A stretch of DNA of 64,000 bases from Tubulanus polymorphus (taxonomy: Eukaryota; Nemertea; Palaeonemertea; Tubulaniformes; Tubulanidae). The notes below the pieces were generated by a model. The model was not told the origin of the DNA. It did no database searches and was given only the letters and a program-made list of their open reading frames with translations. A program made the position numbers and the translations under genes. Shown here piece by piece: positions 1-11,265 of this stretch. The DNA is taken from NCBI RefSeq assembly GCF_964204645.1, contig NC_134025.1:29790001-29854000 (forward strand), read 5' to 3'. Each line of letters opens with the position of its first letter. The stretch's first letter is position 1.

Positions 1-779
1 CTGATTTCCCGGCCGCTACTAGAATTGGTCAATAATTCAAATGATGTGGTATCATGGTTAATGGATGAGTTGTTGGGAAAACATTCAACGTTTACTTAGT
101 TTATCCCGACTCGTAAATTTCGGATACCCTACGGACCTATCTCCACAGTATCCATGATTTTAGCGAGGGAGGGTACAGTCACAGTTTACCTGTTTCTTTA
201 TGCAAAGGTCTTTAAGCGGTATTAACGCATTTTCAATTTGTTGTCTTTGTTTACAACCGCGGGCTGAAAACAAACGAGAGGTCGAATTCACAACCAGGCG
301 TCATCCATCATCAAAATGAATCGCCGTTTGACATGTATTCTCAAACCCGAAGAGTATGCATTATCAGCTTGGATTACTAATTTCGTTTTGTTTAAGGCGG
401 CAGTTGAAAAAATATCATATTTTTATGCCACGACATTCTGCGGGAGGCGATGTCCACAGGTTTTGATAGAAGTTGTTGATGGATCGTTTCATTGTGTCGC
501 TACAAATAGACGTCATCTCCTGATGGAGAGATCTTTACCTGTTAGTTGTGCCATCTATGTAGAAATGCTGGAATGACGGCTCGCAAACATGCATCAGAAC
601 CGAGCTATCTCGAATTTACAGTATTCTGGACAGTTTTGCGATAGAAATAAAATATGATTATCATCAAAACATTATGCGAAATATTCCATTAATTTTGACT
701 ATCTGGAAAGCAATTTGTAGCTCCACGTCGCACCAAATCCCTAACTCGAATTCCTTTTTTCTGGTCAGCTCAAAACCAA

Positions 780-930
780 GCTTGACTGGTCGGCAAGCCT
801 TAGTGGTCACCACAATGGGCTCATACAAAACCAACAGCACAGTGATGTAGTAGTCAGCGCACAGGCCTCTGTAAATGCTGATATCCCAGGTTCGAGTCTA
901 GGCGCTGGTTTAATTCTATGAGGATATACG
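780..930 (+). repeat. tRNA-derived SINE-like repeat
   Basis: A B-box-like stretch, GGTTCGAGTCTAGG, begins at about 889, with an A-box-like TAGTAGTCAGCG about 40 bases upstream. The right edge GGCGCTGGTT is partly complementary to AACCAACAGC upstream, as in a decayed acceptor stem. The T stem has a mismatch and I could not form a good anticodon arm, so this is a tRNA-related SINE or pseudo-tRNA, not a functional tRNA gene. Confidence 0.35.
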
Positions 931-1409
931 TATATACGTATATAACCTTTTTTGGAAAATTCCCCGTTTGCAATAAAGAAACGCCATTTTTGAAAATTCC
1001 TTGTTACTGGCCCCTGATGTCTGATGTGGTGATTAACTTTTAATGTGTACGATGTAATATTTGTATTGTCGAAAATATGTGGAATATTTTGAAATAATAA
1101 TTTGTCATACGCAGAATAATTCAAGTTTCAACCTTCCCAAACATGAGAAAATTATATCGATTACAAATATACAATCAATTACTGATCGACAAAGTCGTCC
1201 GATAGTTCTAGAGATTACGTTGATAGTTTTTGGCACAGGATTCGCGTTATTCTGTTCAGTTTCTATTTACGATATAATGTTGATTTTCAGCTAATCCTCG
1301 CAGGATAAATCACTGAGGTGGATTGCATTCATCGCACATTACGGCGCAATATAATCGATGAAAGAATCGCTGCGTAGCTAATAACGTTTTAAATGACGTT
1401 TCGAGCGCT

Positions 1410-1515
1410 TCGGGCGTTCAGTGGTCGAGAAACCACCTTTTTAAGACATCAGTTCTTCAATGAGGAAGCGAGAAATGAAATTTGAAGTCCCTAGGTTCGA
1501 ACTGGTGTACTCTGA
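1410..1515 (+). repeat. tRNA-derived SINE-like repeat (second)
   Basis: TTCAGTGGTCGAG at about 1419 (A-box-like) is followed about 75 bases later by CCTAGGTTCGAACTGG (B-box-like). The spacing is longer than in a normal tRNA and no cloverleaf is evident. A Pol III-type short retroelement remnant is the simplest reading. Confidence 0.3.
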
Positions 1516-2990
1516 GAACAGTGAATAATTAAATAATTCACTCTCCCTTCAAGGGTAAAGAGTTTCCCAGATTGATAGATAGGCACGGCGCGTCTTTATC
1601 TAATGTATAAGCCTTCAGGCAGTCAACACTTATAAATCCACAATTGTTAGTGACACTTGTCATTGTCTGTACTTTTCTCAGCACTTTTTCAATCTGTATA
1701 AAATGATTACCATCCACAGCGTAATCATCGTGTAAGCTCTGTGTGTATAATCCAGATGACATAACTATACGTACTTTCCTCGAGTCAGCGTCACCTGAAG
1801 ATTCCAATAAGCCTTTTTACAGTTTCCAGGCGCCATTTTTTTGGGTACCCGCCGGGTCCGCATTGTTGAATTTTTTGTCCCTATTTTTCTCCGGTTTGAT
1901 TTTTTTATTTCGTTCATATCTCTGGATTTGATTAAGATAGAAACAAAGTAAAAGTATCGATGAACTCGGCTGATAATAAACTTTTTTTATGATATCACTC
2001 ATTTATCAAGTTAATGCAACAATGTGCGCTGGTGAAGTTATAAACATTGATATCGTCTTCCCGATAATTCAACTTCAATTATTGCTCATCTCATTCAAAA
2101 GTTAAATGATTTACTTGTGATTTGTTCGACCCTTCTTCGAAGAGTCGGTTGTGAATTTAATAGTACAGTTAACTTCTACATAGATGTTTTCTTCAGATAT
2201 TGTGTTTTCCATAGATTCATCGACAATGGAAAAAAGATGATGTTCGGTTTTTAAAAGATATTACACGGGAAAATTGAGTACTAAATCAACGTCGAAGAGC
2301 CGCCAAGAGAAATGGAGGGAAATCCTTTGAAATATTATGTAAAAAATCGATGCTTTTATATAAGTCGGTTCTTAGATAGATAAATGAAATCGTTGATTCC
2401 CTGCACAACACACGTGTCCCTGCGCAGAATTAAGAATATTTCTGTCGATCGGGGAATCTGTTTAAAGATGTTAAGTAGAAGTTCTGATGTGATAAGCGGA
2501 TTTCATTTTCTCGGATTATAGAAAATTCCCAATTTAGCGCCAGCTTCGCCCTCGTAGTTTCGTGGTATTACATGTGATTCGTAGATTCTTGTTTGCTCGC
2601 AACGCAAACAAGTAGAAAATACTACTTTCGAAATGGTTTAATCAAGGAGGCCGGACCTTCGATTTATCCATTCTTCAATCAACGGGTTAAAACATCAATC
2701 ATGTATAATGACCCGGTCCTGAATTTTCATGAGTTCCTCTCTAACCATTAGGCAAATAAGCTACAGTAACTGCAAGGATTCACTTGTCCTTGGTAGACGT
2801 GGTTTTTCTCAATGATTGGGTAATAGGTTTAATAATATCGTAACTGTTTTCCCTCACCGATCATTATAGATTTTGATGACGACGCCTTCAAAAGTGTTCG
2901 TGAAGACCCTTGATTTATCACGATCTGATATCCGGGTCTCAAATTTTATATTTGCAGGGTGCTCAAATATCCTACGAGGTCACGAGGAAT

Positions 2991-4196
2991 ATGGCGGCTG
3001 AGTTGCAGTTTGAAGAAGCGAAAGCGTTCTACGCGTACAATACTTCGGATGGACGGTTCGTAAATAGTACATGTCCACCAAACCCACCAGCAGATGTCGC
3101 TGATTATTTTAGAGAAACTGTACTGAGCATGTACCCGGGATTAGTCCTGTTCAACTTCGTCATCGAAACAGTTTTTGTTGGATTATTATGCGCTATTGGA
3201 TTCGTCGGAAATCTGTTATCGTTCATCGTTCTATGGAAAGACCGAAGTCAATCAACTACAAACTTTCTGTTACAAGCTTTAGCTATAGCAGATACACTGT
3301 TACTTATAGACTGTATAATGGTCATGACATTACGATCTATTTATCCTTATCTAGGGATACTTAAATCATATTACCAATCGATGCCATATATGATGCCATA
3401 TTTATGGCCTTTCGCCATGATGGCCCAAACGATAACCAACTGGCTGGTCATACTGGTAACCATCGAACGATATATCGTAGTTTGTAAACCACTACGAGCA
3501 ATGCGCTGGTGCACAAAACAAAAAGCTAAACGAGGAGTAACTCTTGTTTTTATTTTGGCGATAATCTATAGCATTCCACGATTTTTTGAATTTAAAGTTA
3601 TCGTCTTTACGAATATTTGCGCCAATAATCAGACGTATGCACTCCGAGAAGACACGAGTTTAAGAATCAATCCCATATTCAATATCAGTTACCGTATCAT
3701 ACTATATTTCCTACTAATTGCCGTGGGACCCGTTGTAATTTTAGTGATCTTGAATTTCAAGCTGATTCGAGCACTTCATAAAGCTCAACGCGAACGAATT
3801 ATACTGACTAGATCAAGATCGACCAAAGGGCAACAAAGTCAGGCAGGAAACACGACTGTTATAGTAGCAGTAGTAACGCAATTCATAATATGTCAGATGC
3901 CAGCTTTGGTACATCAAGTTTTAGAATGGTCACATCTACCAATAAACCACACAGCCCAGAGCTACAGCGTGGCTGTTAGTAATATGCTAGTGGCATTCAA
4001 CTCGTCGACAAACTTTTTCATTTATTGCCTATTTGGTCGCAAGTTTCGTAGCATCTTAATCCGACTACTCTGTGGCTCAACTTCCAAATCGTCATTCGTC
4101 TCAAGACATTTCAACTCGCTTACCCACCACAGTATGAGCATTTATAAAGCCGAATTTTCAGCCGTTTCGCAAGTGGAAAATGGCGAATGTGTTTGA
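2991..4196 (+). CDS. FMRFamide-receptor-like peptide GPCR, copy A
   Basis: Rhodopsin-class seven-transmembrane receptor, 401 aa, coding region in one exon, presumably at the plasma membrane. The start is the ATG at 2991, because a likely acceptor (TTTGCAG, ending 2957) lies just upstream; the frame stays open to 2910 but that part would be intronic. Visible: N-glycosylation sites in the N-terminus, TM1 with GNLLS, TM2 with LAIAD, TM3 ending in ERY in place of DRY, long TM5, TM6 with CQMP in place of CWxP, and TM7 NSSTNFFIY in place of NPxxY. The cysteine expected at the top of TM3 (3.25) is methionine. These features and the FGRKFR after TM7 resemble FMRFamide/myosuppressin-type receptors; the ligand is inferred and unproven. 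A nearly identical copy lies 4 kb downstream on the same strand. An AATAAA is at 4476-4481. Confidence 0.9.
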   Translation: MAAELQFEEAKAFYAYNTSDGRFVNSTCPPNPPADVADYFRETVLSMYPGLVLFNFVIETVFVGLLCAIGFVGNLLSFIVLWKDRSQSTTNFLLQALAIADTLLLIDCIMVMTLRSIYPYLGILKSYYQSMPYMMPYLWPFAMMAQTITNWLVILVTIERYIVVCKPLRAMRWCTKQKAKRGVTLVFILAIIYSIPRFFEFKVIVFTNICANNQTYALREDTSLRINPIFNISYRIILYFLLIAVGPVVILVILNFKLIRALHKAQRERIILTRSRSTKGQQSQAGNTTVIVAVVTQFIICQMPALVHQVLEWSHLPINHTAQSYSVAVSNMLVAFNSSTNFFIYCLFGRKFRSILIRLLCGSTSKSSFVSRHFNSLTHHSMSIYKAEFSAVSQVENGECV

Positions 4197-4368
4197 AAGA
4201 TTCGTAATCAAATTACGCTAAAAACATTTGTCCGATTATGTTGAAAAATGCTCTTCCTCCACGAGAGTCGAGAGATCCGTGCATTAAAACCAAGTGACTT
4301 CAAATACGATTTATTCATAGTTTATCTGCGCTCCTCATAGTGCATGTATTTTGTTAGTTTAGTTGAAA

Positions 4369-4412
4369 ACACACACACACACAAACAATCAAACACACAC
4401 ACACACAAACAA
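4369..4412. repeat. CA microsatellite, interrupted
   Basis: Two runs of alternating A and C separated by an AACAATCAA-type interruption lie in the 3'UTR of GPCR copy A, upstream of its polyadenylation signal. Confidence 0.9.
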
Positions 4413-4475
4413 GTTGATTTAGATAAGTTTTGTATTTCATGTTAGTACGGTGCGAGTGAGTGCCTGATGAATGAT

Positions 4476-4481
4476 AATAAA
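4476..4481 (+). terminator. Polyadenylation signal of GPCR copy A
   Basis: A canonical AATAAA hexamer about 280 bases after the stop codon, the first strong one downstream. Confidence 0.5.
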
Positions 4482-7400
4482 TAGATTCATCATTAATTCA
4501 ACGATTCAGTCGTTTTTCTCGTGAGGATTCTGTAGCCTAATCGGAGGATGTTTGCTTGTCCGGTTACATTCGTCACGTTTTTATCACTTCTCTCTTTTCT
4601 GATGGATCGTTATTCGCTATTCGCCTAAGATAACGCGTACGATATGCCCAAAAACTGTAGAGAAAGCCACGTTTGCAAAGTGCGAAGAGTGAATCTCTGT
4701 AAATATGCCTTATATTCGTCGATGTTTGAGTTCGCAACACGTTCGCATTTAAGTATATATTACAGATCGTCAACCATCGTCAATATGTTCAAGTCCAATA
4801 CTCGAGTTAAACGGCATTCATCTTCTGAATCAATGTCCACTTCAAAATTTGTTCTTAGTGATTATTTAATATTTGCGTTATTTGTAGGTTAGTCACATAC
4901 AAATGCTGACAATGAATCCAGAATTTATTTGGGAACTTTGGTAAATATTAGAAGCTGTATAAGAATCAGCATACGAACGTGAGAATATGAAATTAGTTAT
5001 CACCCATGAGATCGTCTGCCCTCAAAGCGACCCCTAGTGCTAATGTTATAGATCATTGTTGTTCTATGTATAAACTAAGTAGTTAAGCACCCAGAGGACA
5101 TGCGTACCATTACTTCACTTTCGATTTCCATGTAAAACTAGATACGCACTTACCATCGCATATAGAATACAACAGTCGATTCGGTGAATAATTTATTAAT
5201 GTCTTCATCAAAAAGATGTCTATGTGACTGGGATTACCGGCTAATGGGGTAGGTGTGATTTAACACGGCATCTCCTACAGCATTATCCATACAAATAAAA
5301 AACTGATGTACAGTTATTGTTACGATCTGCTTTCTGTGGAAGACTAGAATTTCACTTTCTAAAAGCTGTAAGAAAAAGCGATAAAATTTAGATAAATTCT
5401 TTTCGCGACCTTTGTCTGACAAGTTTGATCAATTTCTTAAAGTATTCGTAAACAATTGGCTTTCGGTAATCCATCCGTACAGATCCACGAGGAACTGGAA
5501 ATCAATTTTTTAACATCTTATAAAAAGATTTTTCATAAGATGAAGTTTGAATCTAATCAGGAGTGAGATTTTCCTTCAACTATCGATTTTAAATCTGTAA
5601 CAATCCTGCTCGAGTTAATAAATGGTCTCTTCATTCGATTTTTTGTTGGACAGTCGTGGATTATTTTGAATAAAAGTGGAAACATCTACAAAAAGGACCC
5701 AGAACCCCAAAGTCTGTTAATACTTTCTAGCAGTTTGATTCACTTCAAATTATTCAAACTGTAATTCATACCAAGTGCATCTGGATCCCTGTAATCTATA
5801 GGCCTCTGACTTTATTCAGATATATTACTTCAAAGTATAACTAATGGTCTGAATAAAAACTCGTTCGTCGATTTATCAATGAAACAGTGTTCTTCCATTA
5901 ACGCTAGACGCGTTCACAGATTCGTTAAAGAAACAACTAAAACGAGAGAACTACTTAAAAACGACCGTTTCCGAGCAGTCAATCTCAACCTGTTACAACA
6001 AAACCTGATTACATGATCAGTAATTGTATAGCGCCGTAAAGTAAGATGGACAGACAGCTTGTGATCTCAACGCGTAAAATCCTCATTCTTCACAGCGATC
6101 AATGTGACTAACACGTCACGATGTCCACTTCTATCGCATCGATTACTGATGTCGTAATCCTAAAGGGAAAATCCTACAGTTACATGAAAATCCACGTTGT
6201 GACAACGACAACAACAACGTATTGAATTGGTTTATTAAAAATAACTTCACCGGAACGATTCGAATATCCTCATATTTTTATATGCATTAATTTGAAGTAA
6301 ACTTGAATCCTTACATGTACGATGATGATGTCGGAAATGAAATTTGAACGAATTAGAAAATATTACGCAGATTGTGGGCAGAATATGAGAAATATTCCTC
6401 GGTAAGTTACGCAATCTAATGAACCATCGGTTTCTGTCCATTTATTGCGTGTAATGATTATAAAGCACGTCAAACTTTCATTCCGCAGGTGTGATAAATA
6501 GCAGTAGTGTCATCAATGTAGATCAGCTAAATTCGCTGTCTTCTGCTTGTTATTGGCAACTGTGCACACATCACACGTCGACGCAAACTTTCTGTCCATT
6601 GCTACGACACAAGGCACTGACTGGAAATAACACGGGCAAACACCACCTGAACATTTTATGAAGAAAAACCTACATGAATCGAACATTCGATCGTGGCTAC
6701 AATTGTGTCTTTATTTCGGATTTTAAACGCATCGCAAAAACGACTGAAGACGATTAATGGAAGAATAAGGATTATATTGAAAAAAAACCGGTTACATACG
6801 AGGTAAGGAATTCAAATATTCGAGCATCTTTTTTTCAGACGGATTTATCGGATTGATTTAACTGATGATGAATAGTTACATAAACGTAATGGAGATTGAA
6901 TAGAAGGGAAATTCTACTCAACTGAATGAAAGTACAATTAATTAGAATTATACGTATTACTAAGTCATATCTTCACAGATATTTCTCTCGTGACAATATT
7001 TTCAAGATTTTCACAATTTCTACAAAGAGAAACAAAACACGAAATTTACACAATTTCTAGAAATCAAGATGAAATTAAATGTTCTAACACAAATTATTGT
7101 TACGTATGTTTAATTAGTTTGTAAAAAAAATTCAATCTTTGGAGACCCTTTCTGATTATGATTCATGACCGGACTATTTTCCTGTGGGTATATTCTATCA
7201 CTGATTGACCGTCAGATAAGTCAAAAGAGATTCATTAATTGAATTTACGACATGAAAGTTGTGCATCACGTATGACGTGGCTGTATACAGGGCTGTGTAG
7301 GTGTAATACGTATCAAGTCTTACCCAGAAATACCAAGAACACTGATACGATACTACTTGACTTGATCTTCTGCGATTATAAACATTTCATCAATTTTTTA

Positions 7401-8112
7401 CCCAGGTTCTCAAAGGCTGTTTATGACTTGTAAATACTCCCACAAATATTTAAAGGTCATTGCTTTTACGTGTGCTAAAATTGAGATATAAAATTAACTG
7501 AAATTTGAAGTCAAAGTTATAGCTATCAGTTCGGTTGAATGGAGTTCGTTTCCCTTATCGGGATTATCAGCTCAATTGTTTAGAGCCAGTCTTCTAAAAC
7601 TTATGGATCTAAGTTGCATCGGGTCGTTAAAGCCACCAAACTGTTCAGCTGAATATCGCATTACCAAATGAAACTCAAGGGACGAAGACAATAAAGTCAG
7701 AGTCCATCATGATAATGCCTCGGTAATAAATAAGACGTATCAAACAAACGACGATTATTGGCTTAGGCAAAGTCGCATCAGACCCTGAAATAAATCACCA
7801 AATATCACAGCGAGCTGTCATTGGGCGAAAACTAGTGGAAAACTTGTTACTCAACGGAAATCCTTTCAAGATTAAATAAACGTGAAATATTAATTGAATC
7901 ATTTTGTCTCGTTCTTCTGACTTAATCCAATCGTCGCTTTCTGCGAGACTAAATGTAGGCATATATGTATACATTAGCAAACCTTCATATAATGGGGGAA
8001 AATGGGAAAATAAAGCAGAAAAATTGATGTGTTACTTCAAACATTTCAGTATCTAAGACGGAAGCGTGATCGTTTTGTATCTTTCTATTTCAGGCCCGGA
8101 CGATCAGACATC

Positions 8113-9300
8113 ATGAACATAGAACCAGAACTCGAGGAGGTTCCCTACGTCATCGGAGACAACGGCAGCGCAGAAGGTGAAAACTCTACAAAGTGTCCCG
8201 ACATCGCTAACTATTTATTCAATCGCTACCCGGGATTAGTTCTGTTCAACTTCATCATCGAAACAGTTTTTGTTGGATTACTATGCGCTATTGGATTCGT
8301 CGGGAATTTGTTATCGTTCATCGTTCTATGGAAAGACCGAAGTCAATCAACTACTAACTTTCTGTTACAAGCTTTGGCTATAGCAGATACACTGTTACTT
8401 ATAGACTGTATAATGGTCATGACATTACGATCTATTTATCCTTATCTAGGGATACTTAAATCATATTACCAATCGATGCCATATATGATGCCATATTTAT
8501 GGCCTTTCGCCATGATGGCCCAAACGATAACCAACTGGCTGGTCATACTGGTTACCATCGAACGATATATCGTAGTTTGTAAACCACTACGAGCATTGCG
8601 CTGGTGCACAAAACAAAAAGCAAAACGAGGAGTAACTCTTGTTACTGTTTTGGCATTGATTTATAACATTCCACGATTTTTTGAATTTGAAGTCGTTTTA
8701 TATACTGATATATGTACGAATGTCACACACGCTATTTGTGAGCCAACAGCGTTGCGAGTCGACTTAATATTCACCATCAGTTACCGTATCATATCATATT
8801 TCCTACTAATTGCCGTGGGACCCGTTGTAATTTTAGTGATCTTGAATTTCAAGTTGATTCGAGCACTTCATAAAGCTCAACGCGAACGAATTTTACTGAC
8901 TAGATCAAGATCGACCAAAGGGCAACAAAGTCAGGCAGGAAACACGACTGTTATAGTAGCAGTGGTAACGCAATTCATAATATGTCAGATGCCAGCTTTG
9001 GTACATCAAATCTTAGAATGGTCACATCTACCTATTAATAAGACCGCGTTATCTTACAGTGTGACGTTCAGTAATATGCTAGTCGCATTCAATTCATCCA
9101 CGAATTTCTTCATCTATTGCTTATTCGGTCGAAAATTTCGTAGTATTTTAATTAAGCTTATCTGTGCTCCTAAAGCTACACATTCCACTCGGAAATTAAA
9201 TTCAATTAACCATGGCCATGATCTGAGCACATATACAGCTAATTTCACGGCGATTTCGCAGGCGGATAACTGCACCACTGAATTGATACAAAAATGTTAA
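8113..9300 (+). CDS. FMRFamide-receptor-like peptide GPCR, copy B
   Basis: Paralogue of the receptor at 2991-4196, 395 aa, single coding exon. The start at ATG 8113 follows an acceptor (TCTATTTCAG ending 8093) by 19 bases, the same layout as copy A; the frame is open to 8029 but that part is probably intronic. TM1-TM4, TM5, the third intracellular loop and TM6 are nearly identical to copy A in protein and DNA. The N-terminus, the region around extracellular loop 2, the part before TM7 and the C-terminal tail differ strongly. It shares ERY, CQMP and NSSTNFFIY and also lacks Cys3.25. Loop 2 has two cysteines against one in copy A. The divergent outer segments suggest different ligand preference or potency, which is inference. 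An AATAAA is at 9602-9607. Confidence 0.9.
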   Translation: MNIEPELEEVPYVIGDNGSAEGENSTKCPDIANYLFNRYPGLVLFNFIIETVFVGLLCAIGFVGNLLSFIVLWKDRSQSTTNFLLQALAIADTLLLIDCIMVMTLRSIYPYLGILKSYYQSMPYMMPYLWPFAMMAQTITNWLVILVTIERYIVVCKPLRALRWCTKQKAKRGVTLVTVLALIYNIPRFFEFEVVLYTDICTNVTHAICEPTALRVDLIFTISYRIISYFLLIAVGPVVILVILNFKLIRALHKAQRERILLTRSRSTKGQQSQAGNTTVIVAVVTQFIICQMPALVHQILEWSHLPINKTALSYSVTFSNMLVAFNSSTNFFIYCLFGRKFRSILIKLICAPKATHSTRKLNSINHGHDLSTYTANFTAISQADNCTTELIQKC

Positions 9301-9601
9301 AGTTGCCGATTAGATTGGTAAATTTTATGAGTTTTTTTATAATGTAATGGGTACTTTGTACAACGACACGACGAAACAACGAGTTCGTCTAAGATGTGAT
9401 TATAAATAGAAAAAAAGAATCTGAAATAGGCATGATATTTCGGTCTCGGAAAGTCTACGCTTTATGGAGGCAAGTTCATCACTGTTTTAACGTTATGAAT
9501 ACAACACGATTATTGTAGTTTTGATATTTTGCTGTAAAACAGTTTAAACATCTGAAATTTCCATGTTACATGTTTCAATGTTCGTTCTCATTTTTTCTAT
9601 C

Positions 9602-9607
9602 AATAAA
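9602..9607 (+). terminator. Polyadenylation signal of GPCR copy B
   Basis: Canonical AATAAA about 300 bases downstream of the copy B stop codon, at a distance similar to the signal of copy A. Confidence 0.5.
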
Positions 9608-10413
9608 ATATTGTATACGTGTAGACGATGCATTTGAAGTTGATCTCAAGACATTGTTTTGTAAACAGGGATTTCTTCAAACAAGGCATCTAATCATCTA
9701 CACACTATCGCACAGAACGATTTTAATTAAATAATTTGACGAAATTAAACATCTCTTCTTCGCCAACGCAATTCATTATGGCGCACATCAAGCTCATCAG
9801 ATTCTGCAAAACGACTAAATGAATTCTTTTGAAAATATTAATTCCATTAACAAACAAACAGCTCCTGCGGCTGAAATCTATCGGAAATTAAGTCCCACAA
9901 ATTATTGATCTCCATTCTCAATTGTTTTTGGGGATTCGTAAATGAATCAATTTTCGTAGATTACAGATTCGTTCTCTTTGATTGAATTCATCAAAAGATA
10001 TTAAGATCTCTGATTATCTGAATACAGCCGGATATTACCACGTCCCGATTTAAGGTGGATTATCTGCATACGTTCTGTCGAAGTTTAAAGGATTTCTCAG
10101 ATTTGGGATGACGTTTATGTGTTGTGAAACGGTTACAGCTAAGGCCCAGTTGCGTTGACGTCATTTGAGATCAGAAAGTTTTGTCGAATCATAAATAGCT
10201 GATTTTCACGAACGGTTTCCAGCTAGCTCTCCTTAGTGTCTGATATACCACAGATCTGTTCACACTAGGATCGTATAGCGACGGAGATCTCTGTGGAGAC
10301 AATCACACTGCCAAGACTGGGTGAAGATGATTCCTGAAAACCAGCCTGAAGATTAGATTGGCTTGGAATACAAGCTAATAGAAGACAGGCTAAGACTGAC
10401 TGGTCTTGACTAC

Positions 10414-10532
10414 AGGACCCAGTTCCACAGTTGTGAGTTAGAGTTAACTCTGAGTTAAAGTTAGTTCATTTTCAATGTTTTAACCCAGGGTCAAATCTTA
10501 ACTCAGAACTGTGGAACTGGACCCTGGGTCCT
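10414..10532. mobile_element. Foldback MITE-like element, AGGACCCAGTTCCACAG family
   Basis: The left end AGGACCCAGTTCCACAG and the right end CTGTGGAACTGG...GGTCCT are inverted complements around a core rich in AGTTAA and TTAACT words. Related copies lie at 26971-27066 and 29574-29668, with looser relatives at about 51330-51410, 53370-53520, 57735-57852 and 58885-59045. There is no coding capacity, so it is non-autonomous. I could not identify target-site duplications with confidence. Confidence 0.65.
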
Positions 10533-11226
10533 ATATTTAGATTTGATATATTCTCCAAATGCACGTCAAAAATTGATGATATAGGTTCTGATATATTCAC
10601 GATGATTCAGTATGAGAGACTAATTCGCGATATCGATTACACAGAGTATTGATCACCAATTAAAACGCTGCCCAAAACGATTGACAACTCGCGTTGAATT
10701 AATGGTTGTTTCCAGCTGGTTGACTTTCTATTCTTTTATGTCTTAGTGATAGTATTTTCTGAAAAGTGAAGATTGATTGATGGGTTTCGAGATAAATCAT
10801 CGGTGCCGCGATCATCCTGCGTTAATATATCTCAATTCACTGTCATAGAAAATTTCATTGAATTGATCTGATAATAAATCTCCGACGACGACACGCACTC
10901 TATCATAGTCAATGTATGTTCAGTCAACAGAACTTTCATACCGACATTTTCGATGAGTTAAACCGTAAAATGTCGTTTCCTAGAATTATGAGAATCTAAA
11001 CATATTTGATGCGTCAAAACGGATGTCTTATGTCGTAAATCGAATTCAAACAATCGTTTGTAAGAATTACAGTTTTCGCGGTGGCCCAGTTCCACGCGTT
11101 TGCATCTTATTCACAGCCCAAGCTATAGAATACATAGTTCGCTATTATCTAAACTAAGATGGAATCCTATAATACAAAAGAAAAGCGAGTCAGAAAAGTC
11201 TCCTCAAGCGATACGTAGTTGCAGTC

Positions 11227-11265
11227 GACGTTTCGACTTTATCATTTGGTCATCTTCAGGAATAT
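11227..11265 (-). repeat. Dispersed CTGAAGATGA...GTCGAAACGTCG motif
   Basis: Read on the minus strand: CCTGAAGATGAC, a short loop, then GTCGAAACGTCG. A related version is at about 35925-35960 and another forms part of the foldback at 44620-44815. The GAC/GTC flanks can pair. Such ends are common in dispersed invertebrate retroelements; I cannot assign the family from this fragment. Confidence 0.4.

Larger units (their letters stand above)
1..2957. other. Non-coding upstream region of GPCR copy A
   Basis: I see no convincing coding exon here. Small open frames (for example 316-576) resemble no family I know and have no splice-site support. Two tRNA-promoter-like repeats (listed separately) lie at about 780-930 and 1410-1515. 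At the right end a pyrimidine-rich stretch with a CAG at 2955-2957 looks like the acceptor of a 5'UTR intron of the downstream GPCR gene, so a non-coding first exon probably lies somewhere in this region, but I could not locate it. Confidence 0.5.
4197..8093. other. Intergenic region between the two GPCR copies
   Basis: It holds the 3'UTR of copy A and, at its right end, an acceptor-like CAG at 8091-8093 just before the start of copy B, mirroring the arrangement at copy A. I see no other exon-like stretch. The open frames here are short and lack recognisable domains. Confidence 0.5.

Noticed and set aside
835-910. Functional tRNA gene suggested by a B-box-like GGTTCGAGTC
   Set aside because: The acceptor and anticodon arms do not pair acceptably and the T stem has a mismatch; kept only as a SINE-like remnant.
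2910-2990. Upstream in-frame start for GPCR copy A (ATG at 2910)
   Set aside because: A pyrimidine tract and CAG acceptor at 2955-2957 interrupt it, and the paralogue has the same acceptor-then-ATG layout (ATG 8113), so the upstream part is most likely intron.
8029-8112. Upstream in-frame start for GPCR copy B (ATG at 8029)
   Set aside because: It lies upstream of the TCTATTTCAG acceptor ending at 8093, and its residues have no counterpart in copy A.
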